Source: Brevibacillus sp. JNUCC-41 (GTDB taxonomy: Bacteria > Bacillota > Bacilli > Bacillales > DSM-1321). From it: a stretch of DNA of 64,000 bases. The DNA lies in NCBI RefSeq assembly GCF_014844095.1, contig NZ_CP062163.1, forward strand, positions 4,993,501 through 5,057,500. Reading direction: 5' to 3'. Below, in pieces: positions 54,873 to 63,896 of the stretch. A program made the position numbers and the translations under genes. The notes beneath the pieces are model-generated. The model was not told the origin of the DNA. It ran no database searches and saw only the letters and a list, made by a program, of their open reading frames with translations. Each line of letters starts with the position of its first letter. The first letter of the stretch is position 1.

Positions 54873-54913
54873 AATAATTAAATATAACTATTAAATGAAA
54901 TGAGGTTTTACTA

Positions 54914-56527
54914 TTGATGAATGAAAGAATTACAAAGACAAGATTTGGTTCACTGGCGCTAGCCGCTTTAGTGGGAGGATCACTTCTCCTTCCATCCGAT
55001 TTGATTGCACATGCAGAAACGGGGACGATCCCTCAGCAAACTACTTATGTAAAACAGGAACTGCGCGCAACTTGGATTGCAACTGTGTTAAATATTGACT
55101 GGCCGTCCAAACCAGGTTTATCCATATCAGCACAGAAAGAAGAATTCATAAAATATTTGGATGAACAAAAAGCAATGGGGATGAATGCTGTCGTTATGCA
55201 AATTAAACCAACTGCAGATGCTTTTTACCCTTCTGAATACGGCCTTTGGTCAAAGTATTTAACAGGAATCCAAGGAAAAGATCCTGGGTATGACCCTCTT
55301 GCATTCATGGTAGAAGCAGCACATGATCGTAATATGGAATTTCATGCATGGTTTAATCCATATCGCATTACTATGCCTTTAGGTAAGACAGCTGAATTAT
55401 CGGATATTGATAACCTTCCAGAATCTCATCCTGCTAGAAAACACCCTGATTGGGTCATACCTTATGGGCAACAGTTGTACTTTGACCCAGGCATTCCTGG
55501 CGTACAACGGTTTGTGATCGATGGAATAATGGAAGTTGTTAAGAATTATGATATTGATGCAGTCCATATGGACGATTATTTCTATCCTTACAAGATTGCA
55601 GGAGTACCTTTCCCGGATGAAATTTCCTATCAAAAATATGGAGCAGATAGATTTACAAATGTGGAAGATTGGCGAAGGGATAATGTAAATAACCTTGTTA
55701 AGAATATAAATGAAGAAATCAAGGCTGAAAAATCATATGTGAAGTTTGGTATTAGTCCATTTGGAGTTTGGCGCAACAAAGCAGTTGATCCCACAGGGTC
55801 TGACACTGCCGCTGGACAAACGAATTACGATGATTTATATGCGGATACCAGGACGTGGATCAATAATGGATACATTGATTATATTGCACCTCAATTATAT
55901 TGGAATATAGGATTGCCAGTAGCTGACTATGCCAAACTTCTTGATTGGTGGACAAAAGAAGTCGAAGGTAAAAATGTTCAACTCTATATTGGACAAGGAG
56001 ACTATAAAATTAATACAGAGTCCAATGGTGTCCAAAACTGGTTCAATCCTGAAGAAATGCCAAACCAGTTAAAACTGAATCGAACATATAAGGAATTTGA
56101 TGGAAGCATGCATTTCAGTGCCAAAGATTTACGGAAAAACCCCCTTGGGATAGTGGATCGTTTAAGTGAGGATATTTATAAGCATCCCGCATTGGTTCCT
56201 GCCATGCCTTGGATTGATGATCATGCCCCAAAGGCTCCAAAGGTGAGCAAGGCAACACAAGCTGGTGATGGAATACAATTTGAAATTCACGATCACAAGC
56301 AATCAGATGCATCCTATTATGCCATTTATCGTTTTGATGGGAAGGAAAAAGGAAATATAGAAGACTCAACGAACTTACTTGCCACAGTGCATAAAGAAAA
56401 TAAACGTCAATTATATATTGACGGCAGTGTAGAAAAAGGAAAGACATACACATATGTTGTGACTGCCTTAGACCGAACCCACAATGAAAGTAAACAAACT
56501 AAACAGATTAATATAAAAGTAAAATAA
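54914..56527 (+). CDS. Secreted GHL10-type glycoside hydrolase (YngK/DigH-like) with C-terminal Fn3
   Basis: 537 residues. Signal peptide (RFGSLALAALVGGSLLLPSD, cleavage near AHAE). GHL10/DUF187 barrel: ELRATWIATVLNIDWPSKPG, AVVMQIKPTADAFYPSEYG, FHAWFNPYRITMP, IDAVHMDDYFYP and IDYIAPQLYWNIG. A fibronectin-III-like domain follows from about 445. E. coli DigH of this group cuts peptide-free peptidoglycan strands, which would feed the adjoining MurNAc pathway. Start TTG 54914 or ATG 54917 after GAGG. A cre site lies upstream. Confidence 0.88.
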   Translation: MMNERITKTRFGSLALAALVGGSLLLPSDLIAHAETGTIPQQTTYVKQELRATWIATVLNIDWPSKPGLSISAQKEEFIKYLDEQKAMGMNAVVMQIKPTADAFYPSEYGLWSKYLTGIQGKDPGYDPLAFMVEAAHDRNMEFHAWFNPYRITMPLGKTAELSDIDNLPESHPARKHPDWVIPYGQQLYFDPGIPGVQRFVIDGIMEVVKNYDIDAVHMDDYFYPYKIAGVPFPDEISYQKYGADRFTNVEDWRRDNVNNLVKNINEEIKAEKSYVKFGISPFGVWRNKAVDPTGSDTAAGQTNYDDLYADTRTWINNGYIDYIAPQLYWNIGLPVADYAKLLDWWTKEVEGKNVQLYIGQGDYKINTESNGVQNWFNPEEMPNQLKLNRTYKEFDGSMHFSAKDLRKNPLGIVDRLSEDIYKHPALVPAMPWIDDHAPKAPKVSKATQAGDGIQFEIHDHKQSDASYYAIYRFDGKEKGNIEDSTNLLATVHKENKRQLYIDGSVEKGKTYTYVVTALDRTHNESKQTKQINIKVK

Positions 56528-56559
56528 ACTTCAAGAAATAGCTTTACGGTTCAAGAGGC

Positions 56560-56664
56560 ATGTCAGTGAACAATGGACGTAAGGTATATATTAAACAATA
56601 TGTTAGAAATGGTATTACCTTAGTATCATATACTGTTTCATATGATGCTAAATTAGGATTTTAA
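56560..56664 (+). CDS. Possible 34-residue ORF or gene fragment
   Basis: ATG to TAA encodes [20 protein letters not shown] and [12 protein letters not shown], a beta-strand-like stretch that reads like the C-terminal end of a larger protein. AGAGG is only one base before the ATG, so translation is doubtful. It lies between the GHL10 gene and anmK. Confidence 0.3.
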   Translation: MSVNNGRKVYIKQYVRNGITLVSYTVSYDAKLGF

Positions 56665-56689
56665 AAGAATCGAAGTAGGTGGAATGACG

Positions 56690-57850
56690 ATGTACATAGT
56701 TGGATTAATGTCCGGAACATCACTGGATGGAATTGATGCCGCACTTGTTCGGGTGAATAATAGTGGACTCGAGACTGAAATGGAAATGATTGAGTTCATG
56801 ACATGCCCTTTTCCAAAAGATATTGAAAAAGAAATAATGCAGTCTTTATCTGCAGACACATCCAATGTTCAATTAATATGCAGTTTGAATTTTAAATTAG
56901 GAAAATTATTTGCCAATGCGGTAAAGGAAGTTTGTCATAAAGCTGGACTTCCCCTTAATAAACTGGATCTTATTGGATCCCATGGACAAACCATTTACCA
57001 TCAGCCTTTAAAGGACCAAAATTATATACCCTCCACTTTGCAAATTGGGGAAGCCGCAGTAATTGCTCATGATACAAACACACTTGTTATCTCAAATTTT
57101 CGTACGATGGACATGGCAGCTGGTGGACAAGGAGCTCCTCTTGTTCCTTTTACCGAATACATTCTTTATAGAAGTGAAGGGAAAGGAAGATTACTTCAAA
57201 ACATAGGTGGCATTGGAAATGTTACCGTTTTACCCAAGCAAGCATCTCTTGATGACATGTATGCTTTTGATACAGGGCCTGGGAATATGATCATTGATGA
57301 AGTATGCCGCCAATTGTTCAATATAAGCTATGACGAAGGTGGTAACATAGCTAAACAAGGCAAAATCAATGACGAACTTTTATCTTATTGCATCAGTCAT
57401 CCTTATATTATGAGCCCTCCGCCAAAATCCACTGGCAGGGAATTGTTTGGCAAGGAGTATGTAGTAAAACTATTAAAGATGTTTGAATCACTTCCAAGTC
57501 AAGATATTTTAGCAACAGTAACGATGTTTACAGCAAAGTCCATTGTGGAGAACTATCGAAATTTCATCTTTCCGAAAGCCAATATAGAAGAAGTGATTAT
57601 TGGCGGCGGTGGAAGCTATAACAAAACGTTATTAAATATGATTCAATCACTGCTTGGAAATTCCATACAAGTCTTGACTCAAGAAGATTTGGGATACTCT
57701 TCCGAAGCGAAAGAAGCGGTGGCCTTTGCATTACTTGCAAATGAGACTTTCCATGGTAATACAAGTAACGTTCCCAAGGCTACCGGTGCTGACTTCGATG
57801 TCATCCTTGGAAACATGACCTTCCCTCCTTTACATCGAATCAATAAGTAA
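56690..57850 (+). CDS. anmK: Anhydro-N-acetylmuramic acid kinase
   Basis: 386 residues. Converts 1,6-anhydro-MurNAc to MurNAc-6-P, the MurQ substrate. Motifs: [60 protein letters not shown] and [20 protein letters not shown] fits the ATG at 56690 better than that at 56684. Anhydro-MurNAc is produced by lytic transglycosylases, so the island handles both turnover product types. Confidence 0.95.
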   Translation: MYIVGLMSGTSLDGIDAALVRVNNSGLETEMEMIEFMTCPFPKDIEKEIMQSLSADTSNVQLICSLNFKLGKLFANAVKEVCHKAGLPLNKLDLIGSHGQTIYHQPLKDQNYIPSTLQIGEAAVIAHDTNTLVISNFRTMDMAAGGQGAPLVPFTEYILYRSEGKGRLLQNIGGIGNVTVLPKQASLDDMYAFDTGPGNMIIDEVCRQLFNISYDEGGNIAKQGKINDELLSYCISHPYIMSPPPKSTGRELFGKEYVVKLLKMFESLPSQDILATVTMFTAKSIVENYRNFIFPKANIEEVIIGGGGSYNKTLLNMIQSLLGNSIQVLTQEDLGYSSEAKEAVAFALLANETFHGNTSNVPKATGADFDVILGNMTFPPLHRINK

Positions 57851-57872
57851 ACATAAGATAAAAGCCTCCCTT

Positions 57873-57900
57873 CCCCCTTAGATTTCTTAGGGGGTTTTTT
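57873..57900 (+). terminator. Terminator after anmK
   Basis: CCCCCT / AGGGGG stem followed by six Ts. Confidence 0.75.
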
Positions 57901-58084
57901 CATTTGATCGTCATAAATTCACTATAATGGCAATCACCTAGTATGATAGCGATGCCCCCCGTACATAACTGTATATGGACCACCCACTTGGTTTATTTAT
58001 CCTAAAAGCAGCTATTTGAAGAAAATAACGTCACGATTTGGATTTGCCATGGAAGGTATGTATGCTTTTTAACCATTGGAAAAA
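57901..58084. other. Spacer between anmK and gabD terminators
   Basis: No gene supported. Confidence 0.5.
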
Positions 58085-58121
58085 AGCAGAAGGCACATCG
58101 ATATTTGATGTGCCTTCTGCT
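58085..58121. terminator. Bidirectional terminator after the gabD operon
   Basis: AGCAGAAGGCACATC / GATGTGCCTTCTGCT, a perfect 15-bp stem with T-runs in both directions. Confidence 0.9.
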
Positions 58122-58169
58122 CTTTTTTGAATACCTGAAAATCATGGTGGACTATTCCATTCTATTTAT

Positions 58170-59609
58170 TTACTGGCCTAGCAGCATGGAGACATATTTC
58201 ACTTCTAAATATTCATCCATGCCGTAGTGTCCCCCTTCCCTGCCTAATCCACTTTCCTTCATCCCTCCAAAGGGTGCTTGGGCAGTGGATGGGGCACTGT
58301 CATTAATACCGACGATTCCATATTCAAGACTATCCGAATAGGCAACTGCCTTATTCAATGACTCTGTATACACATAAGCTGCCAGGCCAAAATTCGTGTT
58401 ATTGGCCCGATCGATCGCCTCTTGATCGGTTTTGAATGTACTGACCGGTGCAATTGGCCCAAACGTTTCTTCCTGCATGCACAGCATATCATCCGTTACA
58501 TTGGAAAGTATGGCTGGTGCGATAAAATAGCCTTGTTTTTCATCGACTTTTGCGGTTTTATGGATGATGGCCCCTTTACTTGCAGCATCCTCTAATTGAT
58601 GCTGGACTTTTTCAACTGCGGCTCCATCTATCAATGGACCAAGGTCGGTCCCTTCCATTCCATTTCCAACCTTCAAAGTTAAAACGGCTTCTTTAAAAGC
58701 TTGTAAAAACGGCTGTTCAATTGTCTCATGGACGAATATTCGGTTCGCACAAATACATGTTTGTCCCGCATTCCTGAATTTCGATTGAATCAAACCGTTT
58801 ACTGCTTCTTCAATATTCGCATCTTCAGCAATGATGAACGGAGCCAATCCACCGAGTTCAAGCGAGACTTTCTTTACTGTTTCTGCCGCCTTTTTCATTA
58901 AATGTTTCCCTACAGGAGTGGAGCCAGTAAATGTGATCTTTTTAACACGTGAATCATTCATCCAGACGTCTGACACATCTCCCGGTTTTTGTGTTGTCAC
59001 AATATTTATCACACCGGCCGGAATGCCTGCTTCCTGGGCACTTTCAACTAATAGCAAAGCGGTCAAAGGCGTTTGTTCCGCTGGTTTGATGACCACGGTA
59101 CATCCTGCAGCAAGGGCTGGCGCCACTTTCCTCGTGATCATGGCAGCAGGAAAGTTCCACGGGGTAATGGCAGCGACGACACCGACTGCCTGCTTTTGCA
59201 CAAAAATACGTTTTGAAGCAACAGACGCTGGAATGATCTCCCCATAGTTACGCTTTGCCTCTTCAGCATACCATTTCACGAAACTTGAAGCATATTTCAT
59301 TTCACCTTTTGCTTCAGCCAATGGCTTTCCTTGTTCCAGTGTCATGATCGTTGCGATTTCATCCAGCCTGTTCTCAATGATCGTGTACCACTTCTCAAGT
59401 AATTCCGCCCTATGGTAAGCACTGGTTTTCGACCAAGTCAGAAAAGCAGCTTGAGCTGCATCCACAGCAGCCTTTGCCTCTTTTTCGTTAGCGTCCGGAA
59501 CATAACCCACAGGCTCCAATGTTGCTGGATTTTCCACTACAAAATGATGCTCTGTATGAACAGGTTCTCCGTTTATATAAATTGGCCATTTTTCCACTAC
59601 TTTTTTCAT
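58170..59609 (-). CDS. gabD: Succinate-semialdehyde dehydrogenase
   Basis: 479 residues. Oxidises succinate semialdehyde to succinate with NAD(P). Aldehyde-dehydrogenase motifs: AAITPWNFPAAMITRKVAPA, FTGSTPVGKHLM, VSLELGGLAPFIIAEDA (general base Glu) and NAGQTCICANRIFV (nucleophile Cys). The C-terminal PFGGMKESGLGREGG is typical of GabD. Its ATG overlaps the permease stop (ATGA). In this operon it would remove the aldehyde made by the iron-type dehydrogenase. Confidence 0.92.
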   Translation of the reverse strand: MKKVVEKWPIYINGEPVHTEHHFVVENPATLEPVGYVPDANEKEAKAAVDAAQAAFLTWSKTSAYHRAELLEKWYTIIENRLDEIATIMTLEQGKPLAEAKGEMKYASSFVKWYAEEAKRNYGEIIPASVASKRIFVQKQAVGVVAAITPWNFPAAMITRKVAPALAAGCTVVIKPAEQTPLTALLLVESAQEAGIPAGVINIVTTQKPGDVSDVWMNDSRVKKITFTGSTPVGKHLMKKAAETVKKVSLELGGLAPFIIAEDANIEEAVNGLIQSKFRNAGQTCICANRIFVHETIEQPFLQAFKEAVLTLKVGNGMEGTDLGPLIDGAAVEKVQHQLEDAASKGAIIHKTAKVDEKQGYFIAPAILSNVTDDMLCMQEETFGPIAPVSTFKTDQEAIDRANNTNFGLAAYVYTESLNKAVAYSDSLEYGIVGINDSAPSTAQAPFGGMKESGLGREGGHYGMDEYLEVKYVSMLLGQ

Positions 59610-60994
59610 CCTGCTTTAATCTCCTCTTCTTCTGCATGATCTGTAAAAGTCTTATCATTCTCGCCTTTGAAAAAGTCCTTGCCATATAGAAGGACACATA
59701 ATAAAATTCCCGCTGCAAACGCCATTCCAGCACCTTTTATTACAAGGATGGCAGCGACGACCCCTGCAATTCCCAGGTCGCGTTGGCTCTTCGCCTGCAT
59801 CACACCGACGCGTACGCTAACATACCCTTGAACCAAGAGCGTTAGGGCCAAGGCCACACCGAGAATCGGTTCAACCAAGCTGACTACCGGCAATAAGAAT
59901 AACCCTGTATTTGTACCCCAACGGAACGAGCCAGCACCGCCGAAGAAAGAATTCATCGCTTTCTTGCCATTTTTGAACCGTTCCACAACCACGACCTGCA
60001 TGGCTGCCCACAACGGACCGCACATCGTTATATCAGGTCCGATAAAACTCATGATCACATTTCGGCCACCAAAAATTAAATGAGCTCTGTTTGGATTATA
60101 GTCCACTTTTTCATCCTCCCTGACCTCATCGGATTCAGAAAGCAACGCTTTTGTTTTCAGCACATCCCCGAATACAACTAAATAAGTGGCAAAAACAGCT
60201 GGAATCGCACTTAAAAAGAAGGTCAAGGCAGGGAAACCTAAACCGAACACAGTATAGTCCGACCAAAGCGTAGCAAAGTCCGGACTGCTGAATCCCCATT
60301 GAATATCAGGCCATTTTGCTTCACCAAAAATAGGGGCTACAAAAACAGCAAGCAAGATTGCTGGCAATATCCCTAAATTGCCTATGAATACCCAAACTTT
60401 ATTTCGCATTTTTAACTTTCCGAAATTTTTCGAAAAAAGCAAGTAAAAGGCAAATCCGATACAAATGCTTATTGTATAAGGAAATAAATCGAACTTTCCA
60501 CCCACTTCGAAAATGGATACGACAGCACCAATTCCTGCCCCTAAAATGATGCCTGATTTAATTGCATTCGGCACTAATCGTACGACCTTACTCGCAAGTC
60601 CGGTCATTCCAAGCACTATTGATAAAATACCTAATGTTAATTGAAATGCAACGAGTGCATAGACTCGATCAGGTCCTTCCGGAAATTGCCCGACGAACAA
60701 TACAAGCAGTGGAACTGCAGGTGTAATCCAACCTGGTATTACTGGGTCCCCGAGTAAATGATGCGCTAAATACAATAATCCATTCAAGACAACGACGGCT
60801 AGAGCTACATCAAAAGGCATCCCCAGATGGTCTGCAAGCAGTGTAATCGCTCCAAGGTCAACTGCACACATCAATAACCCTTGAACATAGTCAGGCCACT
60901 CGAAACGATAATGGACAAATGGAAGTCTAATCTTAAAAGGTCCCGCAGGTATATACGATGTCTCATCTCCGTAGCGACGGTTTTTCCATTTCAT
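59606..60994 (-). CDS. SLC23/NCS2-like permease
   Basis: 462 residues, about 12 membrane helices. Features compatible with the nucleobase/ascorbate or benzoate-type permeases: LLMCAVDLGAITLLADHLGM, GDPVIPGWITPAVPLLVLF, SFIGPDITMCGPLWAAMQVV and GAGSFRWGTNTGLFLL. The cytoplasmic C-terminus is acidic. GGAGG precedes ATG 60994. Sandwiched between the two dehydrogenase genes, it probably imports their substrate, a small carboxylate, rather than a nucleobase. Confidence 0.75.
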   Translation of the reverse strand: MKWKNRRYGDETSYIPAGPFKIRLPFVHYRFEWPDYVQGLLMCAVDLGAITLLADHLGMPFDVALAVVVLNGLLYLAHHLLGDPVIPGWITPAVPLLVLFVGQFPEGPDRVYALVAFQLTLGILSIVLGMTGLASKVVRLVPNAIKSGIILGAGIGAVVSIFEVGGKFDLFPYTISICIGFAFYLLFSKNFGKLKMRNKVWVFIGNLGILPAILLAVFVAPIFGEAKWPDIQWGFSSPDFATLWSDYTVFGLGFPALTFFLSAIPAVFATYLVVFGDVLKTKALLSESDEVREDEKVDYNPNRAHLIFGGRNVIMSFIGPDITMCGPLWAAMQVVVVERFKNGKKAMNSFFGGAGSFRWGTNTGLFLLPVVSLVEPILGVALALTLLVQGYVSVRVGVMQAKSQRDLGIAGVVAAILVIKGAGMAFAAGILLCVLLYGKDFFKGENDKTFTDHAEEEEIKAG

Positions 60995-61008
60995 ATTGTT
61001 TCCTCCAC

Positions 61009-62160
61009 TTAAAAGCCATAGGCTGAACGGTAAATTTTTTCGATATCCCGAACGTTTAATGCACGGGGATTATTGCGAAGTAAACGGACTTGTTTGATGG
61101 CCTCAGCAGCCATTTCACTTAAAGCCGATTCAGGAATGTCAAATTCTCTTAGTGACTCAGGTATATCTACGTAACGGCATATTCTGGTCATCGCTTCTAT
61201 AGCTTTATCCGCTGCCTCATCGTCATTTAAATGATTGACTTTCTCTCCAAGTGCTTCAGCAATGTCTCGAAACCTTTCCAAACATGCAATTTTATTCCAC
61301 TTCATGACAAATGGCAGTAATAATGAATTGCTGACTCCATGTGATAGATGGAAGCGGCCTCCAAGAGGATAAGCTAAGGCATGGACAGCTCCAACACCTG
61401 CATTTCCAAAAGCTAACCCTGCCATTAGGCTTCCCGTGATCATGGCTTCACGTGCTTCCAGATTATCTGGTGCAGCATAAGCCTTTGGTAAATTTTTTGC
61501 GATCAACTTCATGGCACCAATTGCCAAAGCATCTGTAACGGGCGAAGCAAATTTGGAAATATAAGCCTCTACCGCATGGACAAGTGCATCCACTCCGCTC
61601 GCAGCCGTCACACTTGGCGGGCAAGTCAGCGTCATGACAGGCGATACGATCGCTACATCCGGTAAAAGATATGAACTAACAATTCCCTTCTTCACCTGTT
61701 CCTTTTTGTCCGATAAAATCGAAATATTCGTCACTTCAGACCCGGTTCCGGCCGTCGTCGGTATGGCTATTAAAGGCAGACCCTGAACTTCAATCAAATT
61801 CGTACCGAAATATGTCTCGATGCTACCTGAATTTGTAGCCATGACGGAAGAGGCTTTCGCAATATCCATCGCACTACCCCCGCCTACCGCAATCAGTCCA
61901 TCATGATTTCCCTCCCTGATAGACTGTACACATAGCTCAACGATTTCAATTTCCGGTTCAGGATTCACATCCGAGAAAATACCGTATGCCGATGAAAGCA
62001 GATCCTCAACCTTTTGCACTACCCCGGCATCCAGTAAAATTTTATCTGTAACTATCAAAGGATTCTTCATCCCTAATCGCGTGACCTCATCAGTCAGCTG
62101 CTGTAAAGAATCTGATCCTGTCACCAATTTGTTAGCCATTGAAAAAATAGAAATATTCAT
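61009..62160 (-). CDS. Iron-type alcohol dehydrogenase, possibly 4-hydroxybutyrate dehydrogenase
   Basis: 383 residues. Group III ADH: AVGGGSAMDIAKASSVMATN (NAD site), IPTTAGTGSEVTNISILSD, metal ligands Asp191 and His195 in SGVDALVHAVEAY, His260 and His274 in VGAVHALAYPLGG and FHLSHGVSNSLL. Paired with GabD it would oxidise 4-hydroxybutyrate to succinate semialdehyde; 1,3-propanediol or other hydroxy acids are alternatives. ATG 62160 follows GGGGAG. First gene behind the sigma-54 promoter. Confidence 0.85.
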   Translation of the reverse strand: MNISIFSMANKLVTGSDSLQQLTDEVTRLGMKNPLIVTDKILLDAGVVQKVEDLLSSAYGIFSDVNPEPEIEIVELCVQSIREGNHDGLIAVGGGSAMDIAKASSVMATNSGSIETYFGTNLIEVQGLPLIAIPTTAGTGSEVTNISILSDKKEQVKKGIVSSYLLPDVAIVSPVMTLTCPPSVTAASGVDALVHAVEAYISKFASPVTDALAIGAMKLIAKNLPKAYAAPDNLEAREAMITGSLMAGLAFGNAGVGAVHALAYPLGGRFHLSHGVSNSLLLPFVMKWNKIACLERFRDIAEALGEKVNHLNDDEAADKAIEAMTRICRYVDIPESLREFDIPESALSEMAAEAIKQVRLLRNNPRALNVRDIEKIYRSAYGF

Positions 62161-62189
62161 GGTCATCTCCCCTTTCATGTATTTACTAA

Positions 62190-62206
62190 TGCAGGAATCA
62201 TGCCAA
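62190..62206 (-). promoter_or_regulatory. Sigma-54 (-24/-12) promoter
   Basis: Minus strand TTGGCATGATTCCTGCA: GG and GC separated by exactly 10 bases, 15 of 17 positions matching the SigL/RpoN consensus. The -12 element is about 31 bases before the ADH start. Confidence 0.88.
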
Positions 62207-62208
62207 AG

Positions 62209-62222
62209 TGAAAACGCTTAAT
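62209..62222 (+). promoter_or_regulatory. cre-like site beside the sigma-54 promoter
   Basis: TGAAAACGCTTAAT matches 12 of 14 cre positions (the last two differ). Just upstream of the -24 element, it suggests CcpA repression. Confidence 0.5.
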
Positions 62223-62291
62223 TTATAAGGGGGATAGCCTTTTTTTCATGGATAACAATAGAAATTACGAGTAGAAATCAAATCAAAAAAA

Positions 62292-63896
62292 CTAATTCGA
62301 TTCGTTTTCTAATCGAATGTGAAATTTTTTCATTTTTTGCACTAAAGCGCTTTGACTGATATCCAACGAGATGGCCGCAGCCCTTGTAGTCCCATATTTT
62401 TTCATCGCATTCAGGATCAAGGATCGCTCCAGCTCGGAAACGGCATCCTTCAATGAATGTTTTGTAGGTTTTTTTGATATGACCGGCTGGATGAAAGATG
62501 GTAAATTAGGCAAATCAATCGTATCATCATAAGTTGTGACGACCAGTCGCTCTGCAAGACTCGCGAGCTCACGTATATTACCAGGCCACGAATAGTTCGT
62601 CAGCCATTCATAGCATTCCGGTGTCATCTTTTTCTTTTCATTATATTTTTCATTGAATTTTTTCAAATACATTTCTAAAAGCGGGATCGTTTCTTCCTTT
62701 CGCTGGCGTAAGGGCGGGACTTCAAATGATACGATATTAAGCCGGTAATATAGATCTTCGCGGAAAGACCCTTCTTGAACGAGCGAGGCAAGATCCCGAT
62801 GGGTGGCTGTAATTAACCTGACATCCACCTCTTTCATTTCGGTGGAACCTACTCTCATGAACTTGTTTTCTTCTACCACTTTCAAAAGTTTCACCTGTAA
62901 CTCTAAAGGTAAATCCCCAATTTCGTCCAAAAATAAAGTGCCACCATTCACTTTCTCGAAAATCCCCATTTTCCCATTCTTAAGGGATCCGGTAAATGCC
63001 CCTGGTTCATATCCAAAAAGTTCAGATTCCACCAAACTCGCAGGGATCGCCCCGCAATTTAATTCAAGGAAAATTTTTTCCTTCCTGGAGCTTTTGGCAT
63101 GTATGTACTTGGCGATTAAACTCTTCCCTACTCCCGTTTCCCCCTGTAACAAGATCTTCGCATCCGTTTTAGCTACTTTATCTGCCAGTTTAAATAAGGG
63201 AGTTGTAGAAGGCCCAATGATTATTTCTTGTAAATTGACCTGTTCCGAGCCAGGCAATAATTGAGAAATAGGCTGGAAAGATAGCTTTTGACTGTCGATC
63301 GTGTACTTCATCCGGATTAATTCAGTTATATCCCTTACACTATTTATGACAAATATGACTTCGTTCTGTGGCGATAGAATAGGTGTGGCCGATACGATAA
63401 TCTTTCTTCCATTTCGGATTCTTTGCGTCAAAGTAACTTGATTCTTCGTCAGTATAGATTCCAATGAAGCGGAAACGGATATCATACCCTGCTCAATTAA
63501 ATAACTCATCGGTTTTCCGATGATTTCCTCTTCTCTTATTCCGGTAATACGCTGATAAGCTTGATTGATAAATAATGTCGTTCCAGCACCATCCGTGATA
63601 TATACGCCATCATACAGGGCATTAAATACAACCCTGCATAAATCACTCTCAAAGAATGCTTGAAATTGTTCATATGGGATGGAGTAATTGCGTAAATTTT
63701 GCAGTGGTGCATTCACAGTAATGAAATGGGAAATAGGCTTCGTCAAATCACTCTGCTGCACTGCGGCAGATAACGCCTCTATTGTCAAAAATCCGATGAA
63801 AACTTCTGAATCATCCAAAACTTCCACTTCTGTGCTTCCTATGGGAAAACATGATATTGCTTCCTCCACTGCCATATCCGAATAAAACTTAGTCAT
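62292..63896 (-). CDS. Sigma-54-dependent enhancer-binding activator (CBS-like, PAS, AAA+, HTH)
   Basis: 534 residues. A degenerate CBS-like segment (about 1-65), a PAS sensor (about 85-190), then the AAA+ domain with Walker A GETGVGKS (252-259), the sigma-54 loop GAFTGS (299-304) and Walker B LFLDEIG (321-327); the C-terminal Fis-type HTH ends AAAISLDISQSALVQKMKKF. It resembles BkdR/RocR-type activators of Bacillus. AGGAG precedes TTG 63899 and ATG 63896. It most likely activates the promoter directly downstream; the ligand is unknown. No other gene is visible between 63900 and the window end. Confidence 0.93.
   Translation of the reverse strand: MTKFYSDMAVEEAISCFPIGSTEVEVLDDSEVFIGFLTIEALSAAVQQSDLTKPISHFITVNAPLQNLRNYSIPYEQFQAFFESDLCRVVFNALYDGVYITDGAGTTLFINQAYQRITGIREEEIIGKPMSYLIEQGMISVSASLESILTKNQVTLTQRIRNGRKIIVSATPILSPQNEVIFVINSVRDITELIRMKYTIDSQKLSFQPISQLLPGSEQVNLQEIIIGPSTTPLFKLADKVAKTDAKILLQGETGVGKSLIAKYIHAKSSRKEKIFLELNCGAIPASLVESELFGYEPGAFTGSLKNGKMGIFEKVNGGTLFLDEIGDLPLELQVKLLKVVEENKFMRVGSTEMKEVDVRLITATHRDLASLVQEGSFREDLYYRLNIVSFEVPPLRQRKEETIPLLEMYLKKFNEKYNEKKKMTPECYEWLTNYSWPGNIRELASLAERLVVTTYDDTIDLPNLPSFIQPVISKKPTKHSLKDAVSELERSLILNAMKKYGTTRAAAISLDISQSALVQKMKKFHIRLENESN
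62295..62318. promoter_or_regulatory. Palindrome at the end of the activator gene (enhancer site or terminator)
   Basis: ATTCGATT / AATCGAAT perfect arms with 8-nt spacer, centred about 127 bp upstream of the sigma-54 start site, a usual enhancer distance. On the minus strand a T-run follows three bases later, so it may instead terminate the activator mRNA. Confidence 0.5.

Larger units (their letters stand above)
54589..54913. other. Divergent control region of the recycling cluster
   Basis: 325 bp between murQ and the GHL10 gene. It contains the murQ promoter, the AAATTAATTT repeats and a cre-like site, listed separately. Confidence 0.8.
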
